A stretch of 22,425 bases of DNA from Candidatus Sungbacteria bacterium RIFCSPHIGHO2_02_FULL_52_23 (GTDB taxonomy: Bacteria > Patescibacteriota > Minisyncoccia > Sungbacterales > HO2-52-23). The stretch lies in contig MHQM01000020.1 in the NCBI GenBank assembly GCA_001820655.1, positions 1 to 22,425 on the forward strand. Reading direction: 5' to 3'. Under the pieces are notes generated by a model. It made no database searches. It had not been told where the DNA came from and saw only the letters and a list, made by a program, of their open reading frames with translations. Position 1 is the stretch's first letter. Each line of letters starts with the position of its first letter. This document shows positions 6,556 to 14,090 of this stretch, piece after piece. The position numbers and the translations under genes were made by a program.

Positions 6556-7962
6556 CTACCCGGTCCAAAAAAATGCCATAATACTGAAATCAGTCAGGTC
6601 TACTTTTCCATCGCCGGAGAGATCGGCGCTTGCCGGCGGATGCGGCCTTTTGTACCAGTATGCAGTAATGGAAAAATCAACGAGATTCACCCGCATGTCT
6701 TTATTTACGTCGCCTTTTGAAATCGTCTTGGGCAATTCTGCCGCGATGTTTTTCGTGCCGACAAGAAAACTTACGGACTTGCTGAAAGGACTGACCTCGC
6801 CGCCATATGCGGATTGAGACCGTACAAAATGGTGTGCCATCGTCAAAGTCGAGGTATGAAGAACGTAGAGATAGTTCCCGTTTTGGTCGGCTTTGGTTTT
6901 ATGTGCGGATTCATCCGAACCTATGGCGATAGTAATCTCTCCATTCGGCGCAGTTTGTCCGAAAACGGTGGCGGTATCTCCTTGCCTCACCTCGCTTTTA
7001 TCAACCGCGATGGTCGGCGCGACAACAATACCGCCGATTTTCGTACTGGCGCCGGATGTGACGCTGACGGGAAAAGTCAGGAGGGGAGACCGTATCCCTT
7101 TGCTGTCTTCGGCATAGACTGAAAAAGTATAGTTTCCGCCCGAGAGGCCGGAAACATTTACAGCGAAATTCGCGTCATGTCCCGCAATGGTGGTTGCGGC
7201 GATCTGCGCGTCCTTTAAGACTGTTATTTTGCTTTTGGGATAAGCCCTGCCGGAGAGTATGGCGCTGGTCGGTGAGGAAATAATTCCTCCGCCCCCGCCG
7301 CCTCCACCCCCGCTACTGCCGGAGCTCTCGCTTGCCTGATCTCCTGCCGCGGGGGCAGTACCCAAAAGCGCGAATGTACTGAAGTGCTGTGTGGATACTG
7401 TCACCTTGTTCGCTCCGGTATCAATGGTATAGCCGGTCAGTGCGGACCACGACGATCCGTCCCATCGATAGGGAACCACCGTGCTTTCATCAAGGCCGCT
7501 TATATCCGCATCAGAATAGAAAAAAGTAAGCGTAATCGGTTTATCAAATGAAGTGATCGCGCTTCCGGTGCTCTCGTTGGTAAAGGAAAAATTATAAAAT
7601 GTGTTCGCGCCAAGCTTCCCGCTGGGTAGGGGCGCATCGGCGGTGACGGCGCTTTCCGTCGTGGAGTAGACGGTCATAGCCACGGTAGCTCCGGAACTTA
7701 ACGCGTCTTGGGGGAATGCAAAATTACACCGGACGCTTGCATCGTTTGGGTTGGCTATGGCGTCCAAAAAAGAACCGCTCGTGGCAAACCGATGCATATC
7801 AAGGTCATACACGACGGTGACCGTCAGTGTGGTAGTAGACGCGATTGCGGGAAGAGGAGCGAGAGCGTAAGAGGGAAGGAGCAAGCAGATGAGTGCCAGC
7901 GTCCTGCAGGCGCTTTGCCAACATTTTTTTGGGGGACGAGTTACGCGTGCAATACCCAACAT
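6556..7962 (-). CDS. Secreted dockerin-ended surface protein
   Basis: This 468-aa protein has a signal peptide at about 19-41 (CRTLALICLLLPSYALAPLP), a beta-rich region to about 200, a linker with nine glycines (218-226), and Ig-like segments. It ends in a type I dockerin (about 415-468). Both calcium loops are complete: D-V-N-K-D-M-R-V-N-L-V-D (418-429) and D-L-S-G-D-G-K-V-D-L-T-D (447-458), with D/N at loop positions 1, 3, 5, 9 and 12. Dockerins bind cohesins, and the next two genes in the operon encode cohesin-like proteins, so they are the natural partners. AAGGA (7974-7970) sits 7 bases before the ATG and is partly made by the CTT duplication of element A2. The gene was probably joined to the DUF916-like gene before that insertion. 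Confidence 0.87.
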   Translation of the reverse strand: MLGIARVTRPPKKCWQSACRTLALICLLLPSYALAPLPAIASTTTLTVTVVYDLDMHRFATSGSFLDAIANPNDASVRCNFAFPQDALSSGATVAMTVYSTTESAVTADAPLPSGKLGANTFYNFSFTNESTGSAITSFDKPITLTFFYSDADISGLDESTVVPYRWDGSSWSALTGYTIDTGANKVTVSTQHFSTFALLGTAPAAGDQASESSGSSGGGGGGGGGIISSPTSAILSGRAYPKSKITVLKDAQIAATTIAGHDANFAVNVSGLSGGNYTFSVYAEDSKGIRSPLLTFPVSVTSGASTKIGGIVVAPTIAVDKSEVRQGDTATVFGQTAPNGEITIAIGSDESAHKTKADQNGNYLYVLHTSTLTMAHHFVRSQSAYGGEVSPFSKSVSFLVGTKNIAAELPKTISKGDVNKDMRVNLVDFSITAYWYKRPHPPASADLSGDGKVDLTDFSIMAFFWTG

Positions 7963-7974
7963 CTATTCATCCTT

Positions 7975-8133
7975 AGACCTACTGCGTAAAGATTTTCGTA
8001 GCGAAATTGTCAGATTTCGTGCGAGACGCAGAAAAAATTATGAGGCATATACGGTGTATATGTTGAATAATTTTTTCAAAGTCGTAGCCGAAATCTGGAA
8101 ATTGTAGCAGAAGAATCTTTATGCAGTAGGTCT
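7975..8133 (+). mobile_element. Palindromic mobile element A, copy 2
   Basis: 159 bp long, with ends AGACCTACTGCGTAAAGAT and ATCTTTATGCAGTAGGTCT (one G-T wobble across the repeat). CTT at 7972-7974 is duplicated at 8134-8136. It separates the stop of the DUF916-like gene (8138-8140) from the start of the dockerin gene (7962) within a minus-strand operon. Removing it and one CTT leaves a normal spacer of about 13 bases. Its central palindrome has CATATAC-GGT-GTATATG. Confidence 0.9.
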
Positions 8134-8137
8134 CTTG

Positions 8138-9073
8138 TTACTTCCTGGAAATAGAGATGTGTACGTTTTTTTTCAGGAACTTGAATGCGAAAAAGAATAC
8201 GATAATGGTTGCGAGAAATGCGACCGCATATCCTACCGGGAAGGCATAAAAAGCGATACTATCCGTGGTAAGCTCATTTCCCTCGCCGTCAAACATCTTC
8301 AGATCTGCCTTATAGCGGCCTACGAGGACTCCATCAAAACGTATGCTTGCCATGAGGTCTTTGATGCCGGTAGGGAGTACCACTTGTCCGCCGACCGGGA
8401 CGCTCCCGATCTCACGACCGAGCATATTGGTAACGGTGATGGTGCCTTTCGGCTCAAAATGCACTGTGCCGGTGTTTTCAAATTTGATGGTGAAGTCTAT
8501 CGGGCTTCTCCGGACAAAAAGCGGCCCCGTAAAGTCAAGAATCGTACCCTTTTCCAGATGACTGCCGGGGATGGTCACCAACATCAGCATTCCTACCTGG
8601 GTCCCGACCTTGATCTGCTGCTGGCCGTTTTTAGGCAGGTCGCTTGCCTTGAAAAAAGCAACACCAAAATGGCCTCCGGGTTCTGCATTGGCGGGAGTTT
8701 TGATCGTATATGTTACGTTTTTTGTGGCACCCTTGGCGAGTACAAAGGATTGCGGCGCGTCAAGCGTAACCCAGTCGCGTACCGTGCTTATCCCCGGAGC
8801 TCTCCCCACGAACTGGATCTGGTACGTTCCGGCAAGAGGGATAAAGTCCTCCACTTTTGTCTCTACGTTTACTGCATCATCCCCCGCATTCCTGATCTCA
8901 ATCACGCCCGATACCGACTCGCCCGCCTGTAGCGTATGAGTGACCTTAAGGGGCTGAATACTCAAGCCGGTAGTCGCATATGTGGGGACTGGTAAGAACG
9001 TCAAAAAAGCCGCAGACAACGTGAGAATTGCGCACGCCGACAGGACAGCGCTTTTGGACGAGTGTGTTTTCAT
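8138..9073 (-). CDS. DUF916/WxL-interacting-like membrane-anchored protein
   Basis: The 311-aa product has a signal peptide (about 8-33, SAVLSACAILTLSAAFLTFL) and a first Ig-like domain beginning GLSIQPLKVTHTLQAGESV with GVIEIRNAGDDAVNV. A central RDWVTLDAPQSFVLAKGATK and EPGGHFGVAFF follow, then a second beta domain (about 190-270, SPIDFTIKFENTGTVHFEPK). A C-terminal membrane helix (about 280-301) precedes a basic tail KFLKKNVHISISRK. This two-domain plus anchor plan matches DUF916/DUF3324 proteins, the WxL-interacting proteins that hold WxL proteins at the wall in Firmicutes. WxL-like proteins are encoded just upstream. It ends 5 bases from element A2. Family assignment is from pattern memory, moderately sure. 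Confidence 0.72.
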   Translation of the reverse strand: MKTHSSKSAVLSACAILTLSAAFLTFLPVPTYATTGLSIQPLKVTHTLQAGESVSGVIEIRNAGDDAVNVETKVEDFIPLAGTYQIQFVGRAPGISTVRDWVTLDAPQSFVLAKGATKNVTYTIKTPANAEPGGHFGVAFFKASDLPKNGQQQIKVGTQVGMLMLVTIPGSHLEKGTILDFTGPLFVRRSPIDFTIKFENTGTVHFEPKGTITVTNMLGREIGSVPVGGQVVLPTGIKDLMASIRFDGVLVGRYKADLKMFDGEGNELTTDSIAFYAFPVGYAVAFLATIIVFFFAFKFLKKNVHISISRK

Positions 9074-9092
9074 AGCACGCGCTTACCTTATG

Positions 9093-9782
9093 TCAGTTTC
9101 CGGTTGTGGTAAAGGTAAGCGGACAACTGTACGCTCCTTGCGATTGCGAAGAAGCGACATCCAGATAGTACTGCACCGTGTTTAGATGTGCGCTTGAGGA
9201 GTAAGAGCCGGTACCCGCGTTTCCGATCTGCCGCGCTACGGTAGAGCTTGCGATTCCCGCCCACTTGGCCGTGCCATCGGCATCGGAGGCTCCCCACCAC
9301 GTAGTCGCAAGGAACGGAGCGCCATTTGAACTTGAAGCGGTCATCACGCGAAACGCGAATACGTCCCCCGAACTATCCAGACTCGCACGCGCTACCGCGT
9401 TACCCGTTGTGGTGGTAGCCGCGCCGTTTACCCATTGTGCCTGGTCGGTGATTCCCACCGAGGCATCGCTGTCTAGGTCGCAGGCAGTATTGCCGCCGGG
9501 ACTGGTAACATCGTCACCGGAGAGCGTCACATTCCAGCCAGCCGTGTCATTGGTGGTAACGGAAAGTGTCGTCGTCGCAATTTTATAGGATCCGGCGGTC
9601 AGCGTGCCAAATTGGTTTGTGTTTGTGGTAAACGTAAGAGTTTGCGCTACGGTTACCGTGAGAGTAACCGCTTCGCCATACGCATAATACGCTCCGCCGG
9701 AGGCGAAAAGAACCGCCGTGACCGTGAAAGCCGCGAGAAGCGAACGAATGTCATCTATGTGAGAATGGATGATTTGTTGCAT
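9093..9782 (-). CDS. WxL-like secreted surface protein
   Basis: This is a 229-aa protein with a signal peptide or N-terminal anchor at about 14-36 (SLLAAFTVTAVLFASGGAYY). The rest is one Thr/Ser-rich beta domain: TLTFTTNTNQFGTLTAGSY, TLSVTTNDTAGWNVTLSGDD, RASLDSSGDVFAFRVMTASS, YYLDVASSQSQGAYSCPLTF. The same domain forms the C-terminus of the upstream large protein (for example NSTGWNVTVSRDD and YYLDVPSTQKTGAYSGGITY), so the two are paralogous. The last strand, GAYxxxLTFT, recalls the end of WxL domains, and the next gene encodes a DUF916-like protein. A sigma-70-like extended -10 lies at 9854-9859. Function is probably wall-associated adhesion or coat. The WxL label is an analogy, not a verified match. 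Confidence 0.66.
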   Translation of the reverse strand: MQQIIHSHIDDIRSLLAAFTVTAVLFASGGAYYAYGEAVTLTVTVAQTLTFTTNTNQFGTLTAGSYKIATTTLSVTTNDTAGWNVTLSGDDVTSPGGNTACDLDSDASVGITDQAQWVNGAATTTTGNAVARASLDSSGDVFAFRVMTASSSNGAPFLATTWWGASDADGTAKWAGIASSTVARQIGNAGTGSYSSSAHLNTVQYYLDVASSQSQGAYSCPLTFTTTGN

Positions 9783-9853
9783 ATGCCAATCTTCTTTAAA
9801 AAGTATTCGTTGATTTTAAAACCGGATAGATCAATATTACTACGCTTGTATGC

Positions 9854-9859
9854 ACTATA
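9854..9859 (-). promoter_or_regulatory. Extended -10 promoter upstream of the small WxL-like gene
   Basis: On the minus strand the sequence reads TGGTATAGT, that is a TGN extension and a TATAGT hexamer at 9859-9854. Transcription would begin near 9847, giving a leader of about 65 bases before the ATG at 9782. No good -35 box is seen at 17 bases. This would let 9782 and downstream genes be read independently of the large gene. Confidence 0.42.
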
Positions 9860-9919
9860 CCATAAGCAGACAGCTAAAATTTCAAAAGTAATCCACAGCT
9901 AGCCGCAGGCAGTGCATCT

Positions 9920-12220
9920 TCAAGGATTCATTGTCGCTGTATAGGTGATACCTCCTGAATATGCGCCCGTTTTTTGAGTGGAAGGCACATCAAGATAGTA
10001 TAGTACCGTGTTCAATTTTGCCGATCCGCCGGAACTTACGCTTGAATCGCCGATTTTTTTGGCGGTGGAGTTAAAACCCGCCCACAGCGTCGTAGCGCTG
10101 TCACTATATGCGTCAGTCGTGCCCCACCAGCCTGTTGATCTGAAAGAAGCAGTGCCTGATGCAGTCATGACGCGCATTGCCAAAACATCACCGCTTGAAT
10201 CAAGAGAGGAGACGCGCACGGCGTTTCCTGCGGTAGTGGTGGCGGCACCCGGCGACCATGCGGTCTGATCTGTGATGTTGGTCGCGGCGGTACTGTCAAG
10301 ATCAATGGTGGTATCCGTATCATCGCGCGAGACCGTCACATTCCAGCCGGTGGAATTATCGGTATCAACGCTTAAGGTGCTCGTGGCAAAGACCGGCGTA
10401 CCCGGAGTAATATTCGGGAATTGATTGGTTGATACCGTAAAGGTAAGCGAGGCGGCGCCAACAATGGTAGTAAAGCTCCTCGTACTGCTCCACGTCCCAT
10501 ACGTGTTGCTGCCTGATGGGTCTATGGCCCTGACTCTCCAATAATAAGTAGTATCGTTAGCTAGAGCATCTCCCGCTTGGACTGTATATTCTTTGGCGGC
10601 TCCTGAAGCAAAGGGGTGTCCGGCAGTAAAACCTGCGTCCGGGACAGAAGAGAATTTAGAGAGGAGTGGCACACCTAAATCATACTCATCAACAGTGTCG
10701 CCATCGCTACCGATAGTATACATCTTCTCCCCGTCAGATTTGAGAAATACTTCTTCAGGACTTAGTTCCTTCGCCGCCACGCTAAACTCTTGGAGATAGA
10801 CGGCGGTGGAGATATTCCAAGCGGTGCTTAAGTCATACTCATCAACGGTTTGGCCGGCCAGGCCGATAGTGTACATCTTCAATCCGTCAGGTTTAAAGAA
10901 AACACTGGTAGAATTCGTTTCCTTCGCCGCCACGCTAAACTCTCGGAGATACGTGGCGGTAGAAACATTCCAAGCACTGCTTAAGTCATACTCATCAACA
11001 GTGTCGCCAGTGAGACCGATAGTGTACATCTTCAGTCCGTCGGGTTTAAAAAAGACACCGGTAGGGTCAGTTTCCTTCGCCGCCACACTCAACTCGCGGA
11101 GATAGACGGCGGTGGAAACATTCCACGCCGAGCTTAAGTCGTATTCATCAATGGTGTCGTCAGATAGGCCGATAGTGTACATCTTCAATCCGTCAGATTT
11201 GAAGAAAACACCGGTAGGACTTAGTTCCTTCGCCGCCACGCTAAACTCTCGGAGATACGTGGCGGTAGAAACATTCCAAGCACTGCTTAAGTCATACTCA
11301 TCAACAGTTTGGTCAGTGTAACTCACCGCATACATCTTCAGCCCGTCAGGTTTGAAGAAAAGGCCGGTAGGATCCGTCGTTTCCGTCGCCACATTAAACT
11401 CTTGAAGATGGACGGCAGTGGAGACATCCCACGCTTCAGTGCTTTGGAACGTACTGGCTGTGTCCATCTGGATGTTATATTCAACCGCGTCTCCCTCGTT
11501 GTCTGTACCCGTGAAGTTTAGGGTCGGTGTGACACTTTCATCTGTGGCGGCATTTGCCGGTGAGTTGAGCGCCACTGTCGGAGGGTTGTTAATGGTAGCC
11601 ACTCTCCACTCCACCGCTTCATAGTTGCAGGAAGTGTCATTGTTTGTGCCTCCATTATTTGCCGCGGTGCAGTCTACCAGCACTTCCACGTCCGAGCCGT
11701 TTGAAGCGCAAGAGCTGGTGTTAAAAGTAAAGGTTTCAGTGAGTATGGCGTATGTATCACCCAAGTTTTGGTCTGCGCCAGTTTCCACTTCCACACCGTT
11801 ACAGTACAGGTCGAGCGCTACTTTGGCGACACCAGTTCCCGAGGTCTGGCTGTTTCGTGCCAAAATAGCAAAGGATTGCGCGTTTGTTACTGTGCTGATG
11901 GTTTCTGCGCCAGTCGGTGTTGCTAGGTTTAATCGTATGTCGTGGGCGGCTGTGGCTGAACCGGCGGTACAAATGGATGAATCCCCGCCGCCATCAACAT
12001 CATCGTCCGTAGTGGTATGGGCATTTGTGGTATCACAGCTCCCTCCGGCTTCGGTGGCAGTGGCGTTTGGACGCACATCTTGTGTTCCCGCCTCCGCCCT
12101 TTCCACCTCCGGCGGAAAGGGCGGATTCTGCCACACCTGTGGCCAGCCGGAGAAAATCCAGCCGATGGACAGCACAAATATTAAAATGAACTGCGGAATT
12201 TTTTTAAACGCACGGTGCAT
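9920..12220 (-). CDS. Large surface protein: split FN3/Ig domain with propeller-type repeats and C-terminal WxL-like domain
   Basis: The start chosen is the ATG at 12220 (MHRAFKKIPQFILIFVLSIG, signal peptide or anchor); a longer frame to 12319 would only add palindrome-coded residues. The 766-aa product has a beta region, then NNPPTVALNSPANAATDESV, which opens an FN3/Ig-like domain. Five 50-51-residue repeats interrupt it (consensus DPTGVFFKPDGLKMYTIG then DTVDEYDLSSAWNVSTA). These look like beta-propeller blades of the YVTN/NHL kind. The FN3-like domain then resumes (DTTYYWRVRAIDPSGSNTYG). Residues from about 600 are a WxL-like domain paralogous to the whole next protein. It probably acts outside the cell in adhesion. 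It heads the surface cluster on the minus strand. The sequence shows no catalytic motif. Confidence 0.75.
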   Translation of the reverse strand: MHRAFKKIPQFILIFVLSIGWIFSGWPQVWQNPPFPPEVERAEAGTQDVRPNATATEAGGSCDTTNAHTTTDDDVDGGGDSSICTAGSATAAHDIRLNLATPTGAETISTVTNAQSFAILARNSQTSGTGVAKVALDLYCNGVEVETGADQNLGDTYAILTETFTFNTSSCASNGSDVEVLVDCTAANNGGTNNDTSCNYEAVEWRVATINNPPTVALNSPANAATDESVTPTLNFTGTDNEGDAVEYNIQMDTASTFQSTEAWDVSTAVHLQEFNVATETTDPTGLFFKPDGLKMYAVSYTDQTVDEYDLSSAWNVSTATYLREFSVAAKELSPTGVFFKSDGLKMYTIGLSDDTIDEYDLSSAWNVSTAVYLRELSVAAKETDPTGVFFKPDGLKMYTIGLTGDTVDEYDLSSAWNVSTATYLREFSVAAKETNSTSVFFKPDGLKMYTIGLAGQTVDEYDLSTAWNISTAVYLQEFSVAAKELSPEEVFLKSDGEKMYTIGSDGDTVDEYDLGVPLLSKFSSVPDAGFTAGHPFASGAAKEYTVQAGDALANDTTYYWRVRAIDPSGSNTYGTWSSTRSFTTIVGAASLTFTVSTNQFPNITPGTPVFATSTLSVDTDNSTGWNVTVSRDDTDTTIDLDSTAATNITDQTAWSPGAATTTAGNAVRVSSLDSSGDVLAMRVMTASGTASFRSTGWWGTTDAYSDSATTLWAGFNSTAKKIGDSSVSSGGSAKLNTVLYYLDVPSTQKTGAYSGGITYTATMNP
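10673..11434 (-). repeat. Five tandem 153-bp coding repeats
   Basis: Each unit encodes 51 residues (the last 50). Units two steps apart are closest: the stretch beginning at 10941 recurs at 11247, 306 bp away, over tens of bases. This suggests duplication of a two-unit block. Typical residues are AWNVSTA, FSVAAKE, FFKPDGLKMYTIGL and TVDEYDL. Confidence 0.9.
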
Positions 12221-12287
12221 ATACCGAAGTATATCAGGTTCAAAAATATCGTTGCAACCCCAAGAGTATATACAAACAGAAATCCGT

Positions 12288-12328
12288 CCTGCGGCAAGCC
12301 GCAGGGGTTTCAGCGACATTCCGTCAAA
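12288..12328 (+). repeat. CCTGCGGCAAGCCGCAGG palindrome with conserved tail
   Basis: The palindrome at 12288-12305 is followed by GGTTTCAGCGACATTCCGTC. The same unit lies in the opposite orientation at 6373-6415. It sits upstream of the large surface gene on the minus strand. The shared tail beyond the palindrome shows a repeat family rather than a chance hairpin. Confidence 0.72.
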
Positions 12329-12330
12329 TC

Positions 12331-12350
12331 TCCCTGCCTGCTAGCAGGGA
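12331..12350. repeat. Short hairpin TCCCTGC/GCAGGGA
   Basis: TCCCTGC (12331-12337) and GCAGGGA (12344-12350) are perfect inverted repeats with a 6-base loop. It lies directly beside the previous palindrome, between tRNA-Ser and the large surface gene. It may end tRNA-Ser transcripts, though an eight-T run just past the tRNA (12398-12391, minus strand) is an equally likely stop. Confidence 0.45.
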
Positions 12351-12398
12351 TTCATCTTGGCAAAACCCCCGGGCGCACTCTATATAAAGCAAAAAAAA

Positions 12399-12485
12399 CG
12401 GAGGCGACAGGATTCGAACCTGTGTGGGGCTATGAACCCCGACGGATTAGCAATCCGTTGCCTTAAGCCGCTCGGCCACGCCTCC
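12399..12485 (-). tRNA. tRNA-Ser (anticodon GCU)
   Basis: On the minus strand the acceptor arms GGAGGCG (12485-12479) and CGCCTCC pair perfectly, with discriminator G at 12399. The anticodon stem ACGGA/TCCGT holds TTGCTAA with anticodon GCT at 12451-12449. A long variable arm (CGGGGTTCATAGCCCC) marks it as tRNA-Ser, and GGTTCGAATCC forms the T arm. CCA is not encoded. Element A3 starts 4 bases beyond the 5' end, so the precursor leader and promoter must lie in or past that element. Confidence 0.97.
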
Positions 12486-12488
12486 ATT

Positions 12489-12647
12489 AGACCTACTGCG
12501 TAAAGATTTTCGTAGCGAAATTGTCAGATTTCGTGCGAGACGCAGAAAAAATTATGAGGCATATACGGCGTATATGTTGAATAATTTTTGCAAAGCCGTA
12601 GCCGAAATCTGGAAATTGTAGCAGAAGAATCTTTATGCAGTAGGTCT
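12489..12647 (+). mobile_element. Palindromic mobile element A, copy 3
   Basis: 159 bp with ends AGACCTACTGCGTAAAGAT and ATCTTTATGCAGTAGGTCT. ATT at 12486-12488 is duplicated at 12648-12650. The left duplication touches the 5' end of tRNA-Ser. The right arm has ATAATTTTTGC where the left still has GAAAAAATTAT, leaving one mismatch that copy 4 lacks. Confidence 0.9.
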
Positions 12648-12729
12648 ATTATATCGGTTATGCCGCTTGCACAGGCAATCCGATGGCCGAACTGTATCAT
12701 TATTATCGCGTCTTCTCAAGAGGATGTGA

Positions 12730-12735
12730 TACAAT
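12730..12735 (+). promoter_or_regulatory. Possible -10 element of the pilus operon
   Basis: TACAAT lies directly before the first ATG of pilC (12736) and six bases before the second in-frame ATG (12742). If used, the message would start at the second ATG and be leaderless. It overlaps an inverted repeat TGTATCA (12693-12699) / TGATACA (12727-12733). No clear -35 is present. Confidence 0.35.
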
Positions 12736-13977
12736 ATGACTATGACGGTGTTTACGTATTCGGCGACTGATCGGACGGGCAAGGTTTCAAAAGGAGAGCG
12801 GGATGCCGAGAATGAAAAAGTGCTTGCGTCCGCCCTGAAGCAGGAGGGTCTGCTTCTGCTTGATGCGCGCAAGCGTGAGCCTCTGCAGGCGATCCGTTTT
12901 AATATCAATGTCGGGGAGATCATGGGAGCTCTGACGCCGGTGCCGCTTTCGGAGAAGATGTTTTTTGCGCGCAATCTTGCGGTGATGATCGCGGCGGGCC
13001 TTTCTCTGAATCGCGCCCTGGAGACCTTGAGCGGCGAGACGACCAACGCCAAATTGAAATCCGTGATCGTGGATATCAATGCGGCGGTGTCGCGGGGGCT
13101 CACTCTTGCCGATGCGCTCCGGGCGCATGAAAAGATCTTCGGGGAGCTTTTTGTAAGCATGGTAGAGGTGGGGGAGACGACGGGCAAACTGACGCTTGTG
13201 CTCAAACTTGTCGCAAATCAAATGAAACGCGATGCGACACTGCGCAAACGCATACGCGGGGCGTTGATGTATCCTTTGATCATTGTGCTCGCTCTTGGCG
13301 GTATCGGGACTTTGATGATGACGTATGTGCTTCCGACCTTGAGCGCTACGATCAAGGAGCTTGGGGTGGCTTTGCCTCTGTCTACACGGATCCTCATCGG
13401 GACGAGCGATTTTATTATGCGTTACGGGATATGGATCGCCGCGGTCGGGGTGATTGTCGCGGCTCTGGCGTGGCGCGCGCGGACAATTCCTCCGGTGGCG
13501 CGGGTGCTTGCGCTGTATTCTTTGCATCTGCCGATTTTCGGCTCTCTGATCCGCAAGTATAATACTGCGAGGTTTTGCCGGACTCTTTCGTATCTGGAAA
13601 CATCCGGCGTCCCGATCGTGCGATCTCTTGAGATAGTCTCGCATACGGTTTCCAACCTGCGCTTCCGCGAGGTGCTCGTCGAGGCAAGTGAGGAAGTAAA
13701 AAAAGGCGTGCAGTTGCACACGCTACTTGCCAAGCATCCGGATGTGTTTCAGCCGCTGGTAACAGAGATGCTTGCGGTGGGCGAGGAGACGGGCAAAGTC
13801 GCCGAGATGCTCCTGCGCCTTGCACTCTTTTTTGAGGAGGAGGTCGCCGATGTGACGAAAAATCTCTCCACGATCGTGGAGCCCGTGCTGATGATTGCAA
13901 TCGGGGTGATCGTAGGCATCTTTGCGATCTCCATTCTCCAGCCGATTTACTCAAGTTTGAGCACGATCGGCATATGA
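12736..13977 (+). CDS. pilC: Type IV pilus inner-membrane platform protein PilC (GspF family)
   Basis: This 413-aa protein is the membrane platform that works with pilus ATPases in fibre assembly. It has the duplicated GspF fold. The first copy (about 70-195) begins SEKMFFARNLAVMIAAGLSL and has GLTLADALRAHEKIFGELFVSMVEVGETTGKL. The second (about 275-395) has RKYNTARFCRTLSYLETSGVPIVRSLEI and VTEMLAVGEETGKVAEML. Three membrane segments are evident (about 177-200, 235-253, 385-405), and the end QPIYSSLSTI is typical. Length is normal. Two in-frame ATGs (12736, 12742) compete; AGAGG 11 bases upstream favours the first, a TACAAT box favours a leaderless start at the second. It leads the pilus cluster. 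Confidence 0.96.
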   Translation: MTMTVFTYSATDRTGKVSKGERDAENEKVLASALKQEGLLLLDARKREPLQAIRFNINVGEIMGALTPVPLSEKMFFARNLAVMIAAGLSLNRALETLSGETTNAKLKSVIVDINAAVSRGLTLADALRAHEKIFGELFVSMVEVGETTGKLTLVLKLVANQMKRDATLRKRIRGALMYPLIIVLALGGIGTLMMTYVLPTLSATIKELGVALPLSTRILIGTSDFIMRYGIWIAAVGVIVAALAWRARTIPPVARVLALYSLHLPIFGSLIRKYNTARFCRTLSYLETSGVPIVRSLEIVSHTVSNLRFREVLVEASEEVKKGVQLHTLLAKHPDVFQPLVTEMLAVGEETGKVAEMLLRLALFFEEEVADVTKNLSTIVEPVLMIAIGVIVGIFAISILQPIYSSLSTIGI

Positions 13978-13980
13978 GAT

Positions 13981-14090
13981 AAAACGCAAAACGAAAAATG
14001 CAAAACGCAAAGCGACAGCATCAAAGTGAACACAGTCCCGCCGCAGGCGGGATACCGCAGTTTTTCGCTTTTCGCTTTACACCTTTCGCT
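13981..14090. repeat. Low-complexity inverted repeat at the 5' end of the first pseudopilin gene
   Basis: The left arm (13981-14014) is built of AAAACGCAAAACGAAAAATG units, and the right arm (14061-14090) of TTTTTCGCTTTTCGCTTTAC units, so the arms pair imperfectly. A separate GC-rich palindrome CCCGCCGCAGGCGGG (14037-14051) lies in the loop. A related repeat occurs at 17041-17117 ahead of another pilin. Confidence 0.6.

Noticed and set aside
7889..8107. Short open frame through element A2 (translation with KNYEAYTVYMLNNFF)
   Set aside because: It is the translation of the mobile element and ends inside it; no sign that it is a gene of its own. The same frame appears in other copies for the same reason.
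8135..8932. A 265-codon plus-strand open frame
   Set aside because: It is the antisense of the DUF916-like gene, whose signal peptide, domains and anchor are coherent; the plus-strand translation has no recognisable features.
10673..11434. The regular 153-bp repeats as a CRISPR array
   Set aside because: They are contiguous, coding, and translate to a uniform protein repeat.
12736..13719. Long minus-strand open frames opposite pilC
   Set aside because: They are shadows caused by the GC-rich codon pattern; PilC on the plus strand is unambiguous.
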